Positions 1 to 9,636 of a stretch of DNA of 64,000 nucleotides are shown here, one piece after another (positions within the stretch are counted from its first letter, which is position 1; every line of letters starts with the position of its first letter). The translations under genes and the position numbers were made by a program. Below the pieces are notes generated by a model. It was not told the DNA's origin. It worked only from the letters and a program-made list of their open reading frames with translations, and did no database searches. This stretch comes from Shewanella putrefaciens. GTDB taxonomy: Bacteria > Pseudomonadota > Gammaproteobacteria > Enterobacterales > Shewanellaceae. The stretch is taken from assembly GCF_016406305.1 (NCBI RefSeq), contig NZ_CP066369.1, forward strand, positions 4,358,501 through 4,422,500, written 5' to 3'.

Positions 1-240
1 CAACGCCGTCCCAAGAGCGGCAATACCCCACAGCCAACACAGAGTTGCGATATCGACGCGTAACCCTTGGATTAACAGGTGTGACCAACCGTCGACCGCG
101 CTTACCCGTTCGGCTTGCCATAGGCCTAAACCGATACGACTCACGCTTGCAATCAACAGAACTAATAGACAAAAAATGAAAATGGCGCGAAAAGGCCCGT
201 GGGCGCCCTGACGTCCGCGAGTAGATAAACCTGACAGCAT
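1..240 (-). CDS. LtaS-like membrane sulfatase, N-terminal part
   Basis: Only the first 80 codons lie in the window; the gene runs off the left edge. The ATG at 238-240 follows a GGGG ribosome-binding site. The protein starts with a basic stretch (STRGRQG), then a membrane helix (FIFCLLVLLIASVSRIGLGL), then WQAERV and IQGLRVDIATLCWLWG. This order (helix, W-x-x-E-R-V, L-x-x-G-L-R-x-D) is what I recall from the start of membrane-bound sulfatases of the lipoteichoic acid synthase/phosphoglycerol transferase superfamily. The catalytic domain lies outside the window, so the assignment rests on the N-terminus alone. It is transcribed in the same direction as tex but lies downstream of the tex terminator. 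Confidence 0.55.
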   Translation of the reverse strand, partial: MLSGLSTRGRQGAHGPFRAIFIFCLLVLLIASVSRIGLGLWQAERVSAVDGWSHLLIQGLRVDIATLCWLWGIAALGTAL

Positions 241-407
241 GTATTACCCCAAAACAATCAATTTCCACTCAGCTTTGGAGTGTCTATTTGAAGAAAACCT
301 AGGAAGAAGTCGTCCTATGACAACCTATTTGGCTTAAGGTTGCATTAAATTGCCGCCTTTATAGTCTCGATGGTAGCAAAAATGCAACAATTTTATGATT
401 AGCGAGT

Positions 408-442
408 AAAAAATGCTGACTCGGACACAGGTCTGTCCGAGT
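408..442 (-). terminator. Rho-independent terminator of tex
   Basis: On the minus strand a perfect 9-bp stem (ACTCGGACA with TGTCCGAGT, 6-base loop, 419-442) is followed, after CAGCA, by a run of six T (408-413). It sits 14 bases beyond the tex stop codon. Confidence 0.8.
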
Positions 443-455
443 CTGGCACTGTCGT

Positions 456-2831
456 TTACTTTTTCAGTTTAGCGAAGGCATCGGCAAAGGCGTTACCCAT
501 GGCCGCATTGGCTGGCGCTTTAGGCGCAGACTTTTGGGTGGGACGCGCCGCAGGTTTTGCCGATTGCGGGGCTTTACCATTATGCGTCTTTGCTGGGTTA
601 TGGGGTCTTGCCTGCGACTTGCTCTGATCTATCGCTTCATCCAGACGCATACTCAGGCCGATACGGCGGCGCTCGACATCCACCTCCATCACTTTCACTT
701 TCACTACATCACCGGCTTTCACCACTGTATGTGGGTCGCTGATAAATTTGTCGGTCAGTGAAGAGATATGCACCAGTCCATCCTGATGCACGCCGATATC
801 GACAAAGGCGCCAAAGTTCGTCACGTTAGTGACCACGCCTTCTAAGATCATCTCAGGTTTTAGATCCTTAAGCTCCTCAACCCCGTCCTTAAACTTAGCG
901 GTTTTAAACTCACCGCGGGGGTCGCGCCCAGGCTTATCCAGCTCGGCTAAAATGTCCGTTACGGTCGGCAAACCAAACTCGGGGGTAATAAACTCCTTGG
1001 CATTAATGCTTCGCAGCAGATCCGAGTTGCCGATAAGACTCGCCAGCTCCACCTGTTTAGTCTTAGCTATGGTTTCGACTAGCGAATAGGCCTCGGGGTG
1101 CACTGAAGAGGCATCGAGGGGATTGCTGCCTTCACGGATACGCAAAAAGCCCGCGGCTTGCTCATAGGCCTTAGGCCCTAAACGCGGCACTTTAAGCAGC
1201 TCTTTACGGTTGGTAAATTGGCCATTGGCATCGCGGTAATCGACCACATTTTTCGCTAATGTCTTGTTTAAACCCGCCACTTGCGCCAATAAGGGCACAG
1301 AGGCCATATTGAGATCCACACCCACACCGTTTACACAGTCTTCCACCACGGCTTCGAGTGAGCTAGATAACTGGCTCTGGCTAACATCGTGTTGATACTG
1401 CCCCACGCCGATCGATTTAGGCTCGATTTTCACTAACTCGGCCAGCGGATCCTGTAAACGACGGGCGATAGACACAGCGCCGCGAATAGAAACGTCCAGA
1501 TCTGGAAACTCCAGCGCCGCGAGCTCTGACGCCGAATACACAGAGGCGCCCGCTTCACTGACCATGACTTTGGTCAACTGTGGCTGCGACTCTTTAACGC
1601 TGGCAATCAATTCGGCTGCCAGCTTGTCGGTTTCCCGCGAAGCCGTACCGTTACCAATCGCAATCAACTCCACCTTATGCATCTGCACTAAGTTAGCGAG
1701 GGTTCGAATAGACTTGTCCCACAAATTTTGCGGCGCATGGGGGAAGATAGTAGTGTGAGCCACTAATTTGCCGGTGTTATCGACCACGGCAACTTTAACG
1801 CCGGTACGTAATCCGGGGTCGAGTCCCATCGTCGCTTTGGCTCCCGCGGGCGGCGCCATCAGCAAATCCCCTAAATTACGGGCAAACACCTTAATCGCTT
1901 CGGCTTCGGCGCGTTCACGCATTTGCGAAATAAACTCAGTTTCCATTTGCAGGGCGATCTTAATCCGCCAGGTGGCCGTCACGACGGTTTTAAGCCATTG
2001 GTCGACGCTGCTGTCACCCAGTTTTAGCTGTAAATGCTCACTAATAATCACTTCACAGTAACTGCCCTGGCCCGCTTCAGCGCCAGGGTCGGCATTCATA
2101 GATAAAGCTAAGAAGCCTTCATTTCGACCCCGTAACATGGCCAAGGCGCGGTGTGAAGGCACCTTTGCCAAGGGCTCTGTGTGCTCAAAATAATCACGGA
2201 ATTTTGCACCTTCTTTCTCTTTGCCGGCGATAACACGGCTTTCTAACACACTGTTTTGGCTTAAGTGTTCACGTATTTTACGCAATAGCTCGGCATTTTC
2301 GGCGTAGCGTTCCATCAAAATATAACGGGCGCCTTCGAGCACGGCTTTGATATCGCCAAAGCCCGCTTCCACATTCAAATAACTCGTCGCCATCGCCTCA
2401 ATATCGGCATTGCGATCCCCAAGCAGCGCATCGGCTAATGGCTCAAGGCCGGCCTCTATGGCAATTTGGCCCTTAGTGCGGCGCTTAGGCTTGAAGGGTA
2501 AATAGAGATCTTCGAGGCGCGTTTTACTGTCGGCGTTATCGATATCCTGTTGTAACTGTGCGGTTAATTTCCCCTGCGCCTGAATGCTAGACAAAATCAC
2601 TTGGCGGCGATCATTGAGCTCCCGCAGGTAACCTAAACGCGTGTACAAGGTACGCAGTTGAGTATCGTCTAAACCACCTGTGGCTTCTTTACGGTAACGG
2701 GCAATGAAGGGAACCGTAGCGCCATCGTCGAGTAGGCTGATGGTTGCGCTAACTTGCTGCTCACGAACATTCAGTTCTTGGGCGATAGTGTGAGCGATGT
2801 TATGGACAGAGTTATGGGCATTAGTTTGCAT
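456..2831 (-). CDS. tex: Tex-family RNA-binding transcription accessory protein
   Basis: 791 residues, the usual length for Tex. Parts seen in order: an N-terminal helical Tex domain (DDGATVPFIARYRKE near residue 35), a YqgF/RNase H-like fold (MGLDPGLRTGVKVAVVDN near residue 335), helix-hairpin-helix segments (VDLNMASVPLLAQVAGL and LLKVPRLGPKAYEQAAGFLR), and one S1 RNA-binding domain at about residues 657-729 (NFGAFVDIGVHQDGLVHIS). The last 60 residues are a basic, Ala/Pro/Lys-rich tail, common in Tex proteins and poorly conserved. Tex is a cytoplasmic nucleic-acid-binding protein linked to transcription and to translation of some virulence genes; its precise role is unsettled. The first residues (MQTNAHNSVH) are not conserved, so the start could be slightly downstream. 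It is followed by greB in the same direction, which fits a transcription theme. Confidence 0.95.
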   Translation of the reverse strand: MQTNAHNSVHNIAHTIAQELNVREQQVSATISLLDDGATVPFIARYRKEATGGLDDTQLRTLYTRLGYLRELNDRRQVILSSIQAQGKLTAQLQQDIDNADSKTRLEDLYLPFKPKRRTKGQIAIEAGLEPLADALLGDRNADIEAMATSYLNVEAGFGDIKAVLEGARYILMERYAENAELLRKIREHLSQNSVLESRVIAGKEKEGAKFRDYFEHTEPLAKVPSHRALAMLRGRNEGFLALSMNADPGAEAGQGSYCEVIISEHLQLKLGDSSVDQWLKTVVTATWRIKIALQMETEFISQMRERAEAEAIKVFARNLGDLLMAPPAGAKATMGLDPGLRTGVKVAVVDNTGKLVAHTTIFPHAPQNLWDKSIRTLANLVQMHKVELIAIGNGTASRETDKLAAELIASVKESQPQLTKVMVSEAGASVYSASELAALEFPDLDVSIRGAVSIARRLQDPLAELVKIEPKSIGVGQYQHDVSQSQLSSSLEAVVEDCVNGVGVDLNMASVPLLAQVAGLNKTLAKNVVDYRDANGQFTNRKELLKVPRLGPKAYEQAAGFLRIREGSNPLDASSVHPEAYSLVETIAKTKQVELASLIGNSDLLRSINAKEFITPEFGLPTVTDILAELDKPGRDPRGEFKTAKFKDGVEELKDLKPEMILEGVVTNVTNFGAFVDIGVHQDGLVHISSLTDKFISDPHTVVKAGDVVKVKVMEVDVERRRIGLSMRLDEAIDQSKSQARPHNPAKTHNGKAPQSAKPAARPTQKSAPKAPANAAMGNAFADAFAKLKK

Positions 2832-2995
2832 AAATAAAATGTCGCGCCTAACGGGTTGTATGGGTCATGATTGCGCCCAAGATACCACAGGCGCAGGATC
2901 AATTTCATGCTAAAGCCAGCGTCAAATCACAGAGTTTGATCTTCTGGGCGATGATTTTCGAGCGCTTGGGCCTTATTACGCCGGCAATCACAGGC

Positions 2996-3499
2996 TTAAT
3001 CTGTTTCGCCGGCTAAGGGTGTTTCGAATGGCGTGTAACGGATCTCGTTGATATACCATTCTTTTGGGCCAGAAGGGGTTTGCACTACCACCTCATCATC
3101 CACTTGCTTGCCAATAAGCGCCCGCGCCATGGGGGAATCGATAGTGATATAACCGAGTTTAGTATCGAGTTCATCTTTACCGACAATCCGATAACGCACC
3201 CGCTCACCGGCGTCATTTTCGAGTTCAAACCAAGCACCGAAGTAAATCTTACCTTCCTGCTGGGGCGAGTAATCGACAATCTTCAGCTCTTCGAGGCGCT
3301 TCACCAAATAGCGAACACGGCTATCTATTTGACGTAAAAGCCTTTTATTGTAAGTGTAATCCGCATTCTCGCTTCGATCTCCCTGCGCGGCCGCCTCCTG
3401 CACTTTGAGGGTGATCTGCGGGCGATATTCCTTCCACAGGTATTTTAATTCTTTATCTAAGGTCATCCAGCCTTGGCGGGTGATCAAATGCGCTTTCAT
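2996..3499 (-). CDS. greB: Transcription elongation factor GreB
   Basis: 167 residues from the ATG at 3497-3499; an in-frame TTG 16 codons upstream exists, but GreB proteins begin M-K-x-x-L-I-T-R-x-G-W and this fits the ATG exactly. The N-terminal coiled coil carries the tip motif DRSENADYTYNKRLLRQIDS, whose acidic residues reach the RNA polymerase active site and stimulate cleavage of backtracked RNA. The C-terminal FKBP-like globular domain follows (TIDSPMARALIGKQVDDEV). E-L-K-Y-L-W-K-E near residue 15 and the length favour GreB over GreA. It lies 164 bases upstream of tex on the same strand and is divergent from ompR. Confidence 0.95.
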   Translation of the reverse strand: MKAHLITRQGWMTLDKELKYLWKEYRPQITLKVQEAAAQGDRSENADYTYNKRLLRQIDSRVRYLVKRLEELKIVDYSPQQEGKIYFGAWFELENDAGERVRYRIVGKDELDTKLGYITIDSPMARALIGKQVDDEVVVQTPSGPKEWYINEIRYTPFETPLAGETD

Positions 3500-3876
3500 G
3501 TTATGACTCAATCGTTGAATAAAATTGCCGCCATTAAAACGGGCCAATATTGACTGATAATACTCAGACTCACAGCCAAAGTTAACAAGCTATCGAGCAG
3601 CATTCCAACTCTCCCCAAGCTAAAATGCCAATTTAGTTACAATTTCATGTGCATAGTGAATAAATGCAATGATTCCCATGCAATTTCATTTGCTTAGTAT
3701 TAACATTGAACGGAAATAATCAGCATTAAGCGCATACTCGCTGAGATGATCAGCTAGTCGCTTAGGCTGAATGCGGCTATATTAGGCGGATTCGTTTTCA
3801 ATTTCAGCTAGTTAATCTTAACTGCATTAGGGCAACACCTATAAAAGCAGTAATCCGAGCAATTAAAGGACATCCC
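3500..3876. other. greB/ompR divergent intergenic region
   Basis: About 377 AT-rich bases between two divergent genes, so promoters for both are expected here. I see no confident -35/-10 pair, repeat or small gene. ompR has an AAAGGA ribosome-binding site just before its ATG. Confidence 0.5.
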
Positions 3877-4602
3877 ATGGGACAAGAAACCTCGAAAATC
3901 CTCGTCGTCGATGATGATATGCGCCTCAGAGCGTTACTCGAGCGTTACCTGATGGAGCAAGGCTATCAGGTACGCAGTGCGGCCAATGCCGAGCAGATGG
4001 ACAGGCTATTGGAACGTGAAAACTTCCATCTTTTGGTGCTCGATCTTATGTTGCCCGGCGAAGATGGCTTATCCATCTGCCGTCGTTTACGCCAACAGGG
4101 AAACCCAATTCCTATCGTGATGCTGACCGCCAAAGGCGATGAGGTTGATCGCATTATTGGCCTAGAGCTAGGTGCCGACGATTATCTACCTAAGCCCTTT
4201 AATCCAAGGGAATTACTGGCGCGAATTAAAGCAGTGATGCGCCGCCAAACCCCAGATGTCCCCGGCGCGCCCGCCCAGCAGGAAGCCGAGATCAGTTTCG
4301 GTGAGTTTTCCCTCGATTTAGCCACCCGCGAGATGTACCACGGCGACGAAGCTATCGCGCTGACCAGCGGTGAATTTGCGGTGCTCAAGGTATTGGTCAC
4401 CCATCCACGGGAACCTTTATCTCGGGATAAATTGATGAACCTTGCCCGCGGCCGTGATTATTCTGCATTGGAGCGCTCGATTGACGTGCAGGTATCCCGC
4501 CTGCGCCGTTTGATTGAAAAAGATCCGGCAAACCCAAGGTATATTCAAACCGTGTGGGGCTTAGGTTATGTGTTTGTACCCGATGGTGCGGCGCGTCGAT
4601 GA
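3877..4602 (+). CDS. ompR: Response regulator OmpR
   Basis: 241 residues. The receiver domain has the acidic pocket VDDD (residues 11-14), phospho-acceptor D56 in LVLDLMLPGEDG, and K106 in LGADDYLPKPFNP. The C-terminal winged helix ends SIDVQVSRLRRLIEKDP and YIQTVWGLGYVFVPDG, which is close to E. coli OmpR. It is phosphorylated by EnvZ and controls outer-membrane porin and envelope genes in response to osmolarity and pH in enteric bacteria; the Shewanella targets are not shown by the sequence. envZ follows 42 bases downstream on the same strand, so the two form an operon. Confidence 0.95.
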   Translation: MGQETSKILVVDDDMRLRALLERYLMEQGYQVRSAANAEQMDRLLERENFHLLVLDLMLPGEDGLSICRRLRQQGNPIPIVMLTAKGDEVDRIIGLELGADDYLPKPFNPRELLARIKAVMRRQTPDVPGAPAQQEAEISFGEFSLDLATREMYHGDEAIALTSGEFAVLKVLVTHPREPLSRDKLMNLARGRDYSALERSIDVQVSRLRRLIEKDPANPRYIQTVWGLGYVFVPDGAARR

Positions 4603-4644
4603 ACCGCGTTGCCACCTTAATTCACTGCGGTTATTGAGCCCACG

Positions 4645-5961
4645 ATGAAACTCAAGTGGTGGCAGCGATTAATCCCCCGCAGTGCATTTAGCCAAACCGT
4701 GATGCTGATTGGTTGCCTATTACTGATCAATCAGCTGGTGTCTTACCTCACGGTAGCCGTGTATGTGCTTAAGCCAAGCTATCAGCAAATCAACCAGTTA
4801 ATCGCCCGCCAAGTGAAGCTGCTGTTTGTCGACGGTATCGACATTGGCCGCGAGCACTTAACCATAGTCGATGCCCTCAATGCCAAAGTCCGTGACGATG
4901 GGATGAAAATCTACAATCAGCAACAGGCCAGAGAGGCGGGGATAGAACAGGCGACCTATTACGGTTTTTGGTCATCGCAAATGTCGGAGTACCTCGGTGG
5001 TGAAGCCGAAGTGCGCGTCACCCACGGCAGTGTATTACAGATTTGGATCCGCCCGCCCCAAGCCCCTTCGGTGTGGATAAAAGTGCCGCTTATCGGCCAG
5101 AATGTCTCCGATCTTTCGCCGCTTACCCTCTATTTACTGGTGATAGGCGCACTCAGCGTCGCCGGCGGTTGGTGGTTTGCCCGCCAGCAAAACCGCCCAC
5201 TCAGACGGCTACAAAGGGCCGCTATCTCAGTTTCCCGCGGGGAGTTTCCTGGGCCATTACCCCTTAAAGGCTCGAGTGAGATTGTTGAAGTGACTAACGC
5301 TTTCAACCAGATGGCCCACAGCATGAAGCAACTGGAGCAGGATAGAGCCCTGTTGATGGCGGGCATTTCCCATGATTTACGCACACCGCTGACCCGAATC
5401 CGCCTCGCATGCGAGATGATGGTAGAGGAAGATCAATATCTTAAAGATGGCATAGTCAACGATATCGAGGATATGGACGCCATCATCAGCCAGTTTATTG
5501 CCTATATTCGTCAAGATCAGGAAGCCAGCCGCGAGCCGGGGCAAATTAATAAACTTATTCAAGATATCGCCCAGGCAGAAGCCAATCGCGCGGGCGAAAT
5601 TGAGTTGGCGCTTATGGACTGTCCCGAAGCCTTATTCCAGAGTCTCGCCATTAAACGGGTATTGAGTAATTTAGTCGAAAATGCCTTCCGTTACGGTTCT
5701 GGCTGGGTGCGTATCAGTTCGCAATTCGATGGCAAACGTATCGGTTTTAGTGTCGAAGATAATGGCCCTGGGATAGATGAGTCACAAATCCCCATACTTT
5801 TTCAACCATTTACCCAAGGTGACATCGCCCGTGGCAGTGTCGGCTCTGGGTTAGGGCTTGCTATCATCAAGCGGATTATCGATAGACACCAAGGGCAAAT
5901 TAAACTCTCTAACCGCGCCGAAGGCGGCTTAAAAGCCCAGGTGTGGTTGCCACTGGAATAA
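4645..5961 (+). CDS. envZ: Osmosensor histidine kinase EnvZ
   Basis: 438 residues. Topology: membrane helix at about 17-41, a periplasmic domain, a second helix at about 159-178, then HAMP, DHp and ATPase domains. The phospho-accepting H243 is in GISHDLRTPLTRIRLACEMM, nearly identical to enteric EnvZ. The N box (NLVENAFRYG), G1 box (DNGPGI) and G2 box (GSGLGLAIIKRI) are intact. It phosphorylates and dephosphorylates OmpR, encoded directly upstream. Nothing looks damaged. Confidence 0.95.
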   Translation: MKLKWWQRLIPRSAFSQTVMLIGCLLLINQLVSYLTVAVYVLKPSYQQINQLIARQVKLLFVDGIDIGREHLTIVDALNAKVRDDGMKIYNQQQAREAGIEQATYYGFWSSQMSEYLGGEAEVRVTHGSVLQIWIRPPQAPSVWIKVPLIGQNVSDLSPLTLYLLVIGALSVAGGWWFARQQNRPLRRLQRAAISVSRGEFPGPLPLKGSSEIVEVTNAFNQMAHSMKQLEQDRALLMAGISHDLRTPLTRIRLACEMMVEEDQYLKDGIVNDIEDMDAIISQFIAYIRQDQEASREPGQINKLIQDIAQAEANRAGEIELALMDCPEALFQSLAIKRVLSNLVENAFRYGSGWVRISSQFDGKRIGFSVEDNGPGIDESQIPILFQPFTQGDIARGSVGSGLGLAIIKRIIDRHQGQIKLSNRAEGGLKAQVWLPLE

Positions 5962-6089
5962 CCCAAGATCACAGATTTACACATAAGCCGACAAAGCTAG
6001 CTTCAACCTTGGCCTTGTCATATTAGTGTCACGCTAAATTCATAAACTCGGTGCAGTTAACTCGCTCTGTCCATTATGAAGATTGCAAA

Positions 6090-8069
6090 ATGAAAATTTC
6101 AACGCTGTCGCTCTCTGCCTCCGCCCTGTTGTTATTGCAGGCGGGATTATTAGCCGCCGTCGTGCTGTGGAGCAGCGATCAACGGCAACAGATTGAGCAA
6201 CAAACCCAGGCATTGCAAAGCATTCAGCAGGATTTTCTCGTCGGTGTACGCCGCGATCTCGATGGTTACTTAGCCAATGGTAATGCCAGCCAACTTGAAC
6301 AGGCTAAAGCTAAACTCAGCGCCATTAACACTCAGCTTACAGAGCTCAATCTCACCGCCACGGGCGCCACCGATAATGCATTGCAGCTTGGTCTCAACCA
6401 GTTTATTCAAGATTTAGACACTAAATACCGCGCCGCAGGCAAACTCGCCGCAAACCCGCGGCAACTACTCGCCCACGCCGAGTCTGAAATGCTCGACTAT
6501 AATCGTCGCCTCGGCAGTTATGCCGACAAAGGCTTAACCACTAATGCCGCCATCGCCGAGCAATATCTGCAATTAAGCCGCGATTTGCCCTCTATCGTCT
6601 ATCAACTTTCCCAACTGACCGACGGCTATCTGATCGGTAAAAATCAGCAGCTCAAGGGGATTTTAGACAGCACCAGCAAGGAATTAACGCACTGGCACGA
6701 CAGCTTAAATGCCCTACCCTTAATAGGAATATATGAGCAGCAGGAAGCCGATGAATTTGCCCTCGGCGCCAGCGAGCCAGAACAAATTGAAGTCGGTGAG
6801 AGTGACCGCAGTGAATTGCTAAGTCTCGCCAATAGATACAATAAAGAAGTCGCCAACACCCACCAATTGCTGCAAGCCAACCAGGAGATGCAAGCTCAAC
6901 TTGTCCAAGCGATTAGCCATGTGGAACAACAACTTATAGGTTTAGGCGATGCACAGGCGGCGAAAAATCAGCAGCTTAAATACGAACTGCAGTTGCTCCT
7001 CTACACCATGGTTTCGATTATGGCCTTGTTTGCCATAGGTTATTTGATCCTGCAACAGAATCGGGTCGTCAAACCGCTTAAACGCCTCAACCAAGCCTTT
7101 ATGAAGTTAAGCGAGTCTAATAGCCGCGAGCGTTTAGACATTAATCGGCGCTGTGAGACGGGCCAAATTGCAGGCCATTTCAATCAACTATTACAACGAT
7201 TTGAGCAGGAAGATGAAACCCAACGTCAACAAATGACTAAGGTTTCGCAATCCTTAAGCCAGTTGGTGGCGCGCATTACTCAACTATCCCAACATACTGA
7301 GCATACGCAAACGATTGTCAGTGATACTCAAACCCAAACTGAGCATATCCGTCACTTAGCCCATGAGGTCAGCCACACTTCGGAATTAGTTGAACAAAGC
7401 GCCGCCGAAACCATGCGCCAGATGCAATCGAGCCAAGCCGAAGCCGAAGCCGTGCTCAGCGCCACAGAACAGACACAAACCGCCGTTGGCCTGTGCCATG
7501 CCTCACTCGAAAGCCTGAATAATTCAGTCACGGACGTTGCCAAAATCATTGATGTGATTGGTAATATCGCCGAGCAAACTAACTTACTCGCCCTCAATGC
7601 CGCCATCGAAGCGGCCCGGGCTGGTGAACAGGGTCGCGGCTTTGCCGTGGTCGCCGATGAAGTGCGAAGCTTAAGCCAGCGCACCCAAGTGTCCTTAAAT
7701 GAGATAGTAAAAATCCTGCAACAACTCACCCAATCGAACCATGCCCTCGGCGAGAGTGTCGATGGTATAGCCCAGGCCACCAGCAGCCAAAAACTGCGGG
7801 CGCAGAGTTTATGGCAAGTTGCACAAAACGTGCAAAATCAAGCGAGTGAAATGGCCAACACCGCCAAACAGGGCTCGCTCAATGCTAAAGAACAGGTCGA
7901 TTATCTCGATGAATTTGTGCGCACTATGGATAATTTAAAGGCGCAGGCACAAACCAGCTCCCAACAGAGTGAAGTCATCGCCCAAGAAGTGCAGCAAAGC
8001 GTTGAAGATATAGAAACCAGCTTAGGGATTGGCGATACCCAGGGTTTCTCCCAAGCACGCGCAGCTTAA
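6090..8069 (+). CDS. Methyl-accepting chemotaxis protein
   Basis: 659 residues from the ATG at 6090; a GTG at 6051 would add 13 unconvincing residues, while the ATG opens a clean membrane anchor (MKISTLSLSASALLLL). The periplasmic sensor part between helix 1 (about 7-27) and helix 2 (about 303-321) is roughly 275 residues of predicted helix with no domain I recognise. A HAMP-like linker (NRVVKPLKRLNQAF) follows. The signalling tip IGNIAEQTNLLALNAAIEA at about 488-510 is canonical. There is no C-terminal CheR/CheB-binding pentapeptide. It is likely an inner-membrane receptor feeding CheA/CheW; the ligand is unknown. It stands alone between envZ and a terminator. Confidence 0.9.
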   Translation: MKISTLSLSASALLLLQAGLLAAVVLWSSDQRQQIEQQTQALQSIQQDFLVGVRRDLDGYLANGNASQLEQAKAKLSAINTQLTELNLTATGATDNALQLGLNQFIQDLDTKYRAAGKLAANPRQLLAHAESEMLDYNRRLGSYADKGLTTNAAIAEQYLQLSRDLPSIVYQLSQLTDGYLIGKNQQLKGILDSTSKELTHWHDSLNALPLIGIYEQQEADEFALGASEPEQIEVGESDRSELLSLANRYNKEVANTHQLLQANQEMQAQLVQAISHVEQQLIGLGDAQAAKNQQLKYELQLLLYTMVSIMALFAIGYLILQQNRVVKPLKRLNQAFMKLSESNSRERLDINRRCETGQIAGHFNQLLQRFEQEDETQRQQMTKVSQSLSQLVARITQLSQHTEHTQTIVSDTQTQTEHIRHLAHEVSHTSELVEQSAAETMRQMQSSQAEAEAVLSATEQTQTAVGLCHASLESLNNSVTDVAKIIDVIGNIAEQTNLLALNAAIEAARAGEQGRGFAVVADEVRSLSQRTQVSLNEIVKILQQLTQSNHALGESVDGIAQATSSQKLRAQSLWQVAQNVQNQASEMANTAKQGSLNAKEQVDYLDEFVRTMDNLKAQAQTSSQQSEVIAQEVQQSVEDIETSLGIGDTQGFSQARAA

Positions 8070-8081
8070 GGTTTTTGCAGT

Positions 8082-8118
8082 AATAACAATGGGAGCCTCG
8101 GCTCCCATTGTTATTTTT
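8082..8118 (+). terminator. Terminator after the chemoreceptor gene
   Basis: Perfect 15-bp stem (AATAACAATGGGAGC with GCTCCCATTGTTATT) around a CTCG loop, followed by a T run. It lies between convergent genes and may also stop the peroxiredoxin transcript, although the T run is weaker on that strand. Confidence 0.9.
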
Positions 8119-8149
8119 GATACCAGCAAACAGCTTAAAGTGCGGCTAA

Positions 8150-8623
8150 TTAGAGTGCGGCTAACACCACTTCGGCTTTGCTGACCTCGAATGACTTTGG
8201 CGCTTCAACATTGAGCAAGCTCACTACGCCATTGTCGATAATCATAGCGTAACGCTGCGAGCGCACACCGCCAAAACCTGCAGTATCCATCTCGAGTCCT
8301 AACGCCTTAGTAAAACTGGCATCGCCATCGGCTAACATCATCAGTTCTGAGGCATTTTGCGCTTCGCCCCAGGCTTTCATCACGAAGGCATCGTTCACAG
8401 AGACACAGGCAATGATATCCACACCTTTGGCTTTAAACTGATCGGCCAGTACCACATAACCTGGTAAATGCGCTTCGGAGCAGGTTGGTGTGAAGGCGCC
8501 AGGCACCGCAAATAACACCACTTTTTTACCCGCGAACAGCTCGGTAACTTGATGATTTACCATGCCATCTTTAGTCAGTTGGCTTAACGTGGCCGCAGGT
8601 AATGTTTGACCTTGAGCAATCAT
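8150..8623 (-). CDS. Prx5-type peroxiredoxin
   Basis: 157 residues, typical of the AhpC/TSA Prx5 (PMP20) group. The peroxidatic cysteine is C48 in VPGAFTPTCSEAHLPGY, with the P-x-x-x-T/S-x-x-C signature complete. The conserved GGVRSQRYAMIIDNG segment near residue 120 supports the fold. No obvious resolving cysteine follows in the usual position (the only other Cys is in IIACVSV), so it is probably a 1-Cys or atypical enzyme that uses glutathione/glutaredoxin or thioredoxin to reduce peroxides in the cytoplasm. An AGGAAGAG ribosome-binding site precedes the ATG. Transcribed alone. Confidence 0.92.
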   Translation of the reverse strand: MIAQGQTLPAATLSQLTKDGMVNHQVTELFAGKKVVLFAVPGAFTPTCSEAHLPGYVVLADQFKAKGVDIIACVSVNDAFVMKAWGEAQNASELMMLADGDASFTKALGLEMDTAGFGGVRSQRYAMIIDNGVVSLLNVEAPKSFEVSKAEVVLAAL

Positions 8624-8703
8624 GGTTCTCTTCCTTTAGTTAAAGTAACCCGCCCATACTAGCCCTATTTCCCCAAGATAAACACCGAGAGAAATAAGGG
8701 CGA

Positions 8704-9636
8704 TTAGACTCGAGTTCGATTCAACCGCAGCCCCGCACACAAACTAAGACATAACAAACCTAATACTGAGAATGCGCCGCCACTTTCTTCTACCACAATC
8801 ACTTCATCAATATGGTCACGGTCGCTACTTTCCAGTGGCAGCGCATACAGGCCATCGGTTTCATCGGCGCTAATGGTCGCGACAATATCGCTATAACCCA
8901 CTTCATAGACATCGATTAACACATCGTAGTGATCCGTTGGATAACCCGAGTAGAGGGTAGTCAACACTTCATAATCATCCTGGGTCGAGTCGCCGTAAAT
9001 GGTAAATACATCCGTAGTGTAGTAATGCACCCAAGGTCCACCGTTACGACTAAGGTACAATTCGGCAAAGAGATCGGCGCGCTCATTAAGGTATGCGCCG
9101 AACACATCCACATCAAATGTCACGCTAAAGGTTTGATAAAAACCATCGTAATCAAAATCTTCGAACAATCGACTACTGGCATCAAAAATCGCAAAGCTAT
9201 GGTATACGGGGGAGCGATAGGGATCTTCAGTGGCCGCACTCGAACTGGGGATTGGCTGGCTCGCATGTTTTGCGATCACTTGTTCACGGGTCAATGGCGT
9301 CGCGCCCATCAACTGTACGCGATTGGTACTCGGATGTTTTGCCGACAAAGACGGCGCTAAAGACTTCACCGCAACCGCTGCGGCTTCACCCACAGTTTGG
9401 GCGGGAGCCGACTGTTGCAGCAGGCTCAAGGCTTGCTGCTCTTGCTCCGCGGCTTGTTCGGCATCGGCCTTTTTCGTCATGCCAATACTGGCCGCACTAA
9501 AGGGAGCCAAGCTTGGCTCATCGATGGACTCTGCGCTCACAGTTGTCGGTGCCAGCAATACGCCTGCCAATACCATCGCCTTAACGAAGGCGGCGTTCAC
9601 TGTGGCTGCCATACCTTGTTGTTTAAGTGTGTTCAT
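8704..9636 (-). CDS. GlyGly-CTERM surface protein, choice-of-anchor H-like
   Basis: 310 residues. The N-terminus has a signal peptide (about 15-35, VLAGVLLAPTTVSA). The middle (about 135-260) is an Asp/Tyr-rich domain (HSFAIFDASSRLFEDFDYDG, then a repeated Tyr/Asp beta pattern) that resembles what NCBI calls the choice-of-anchor H family. The C-terminus is a GlyGly-CTERM sorting signal: ESGG, a hydrophobic helix (FSVLGLLCLSLCAGL), then RLNRTR. Such tails are processed by rhombosortase, expected elsewhere in the genome, and the protein is then exported and lipidated or released. A PhoP-box-like element lies 57 bases upstream, matching the one before the DUF3300 gene, so the adjacent two-component system probably controls it. 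Confidence 0.8.
   Translation of the reverse strand: MNTLKQQGMAATVNAAFVKAMVLAGVLLAPTTVSAESIDEPSLAPFSAASIGMTKKADAEQAAEQEQQALSLLQQSAPAQTVGEAAAVAVKSLAPSLSAKHPSTNRVQLMGATPLTREQVIAKHASQPIPSSSAATEDPYRSPVYHSFAIFDASSRLFEDFDYDGFYQTFSVTFDVDVFGAYLNERADLFAELYLSRNGGPWVHYYTTDVFTIYGDSTQDDYEVLTTLYSGYPTDHYDVLIDVYEVGYSDIVATISADETDGLYALPLESSDRDHIDEVIVVEESGGAFSVLGLLCLSLCAGLRLNRTRV

Noticed and set aside
7352..7780. 142-codon minus-strand frame in the chemoreceptor
   Set aside because: Antisense shadow of the conserved signalling domain.
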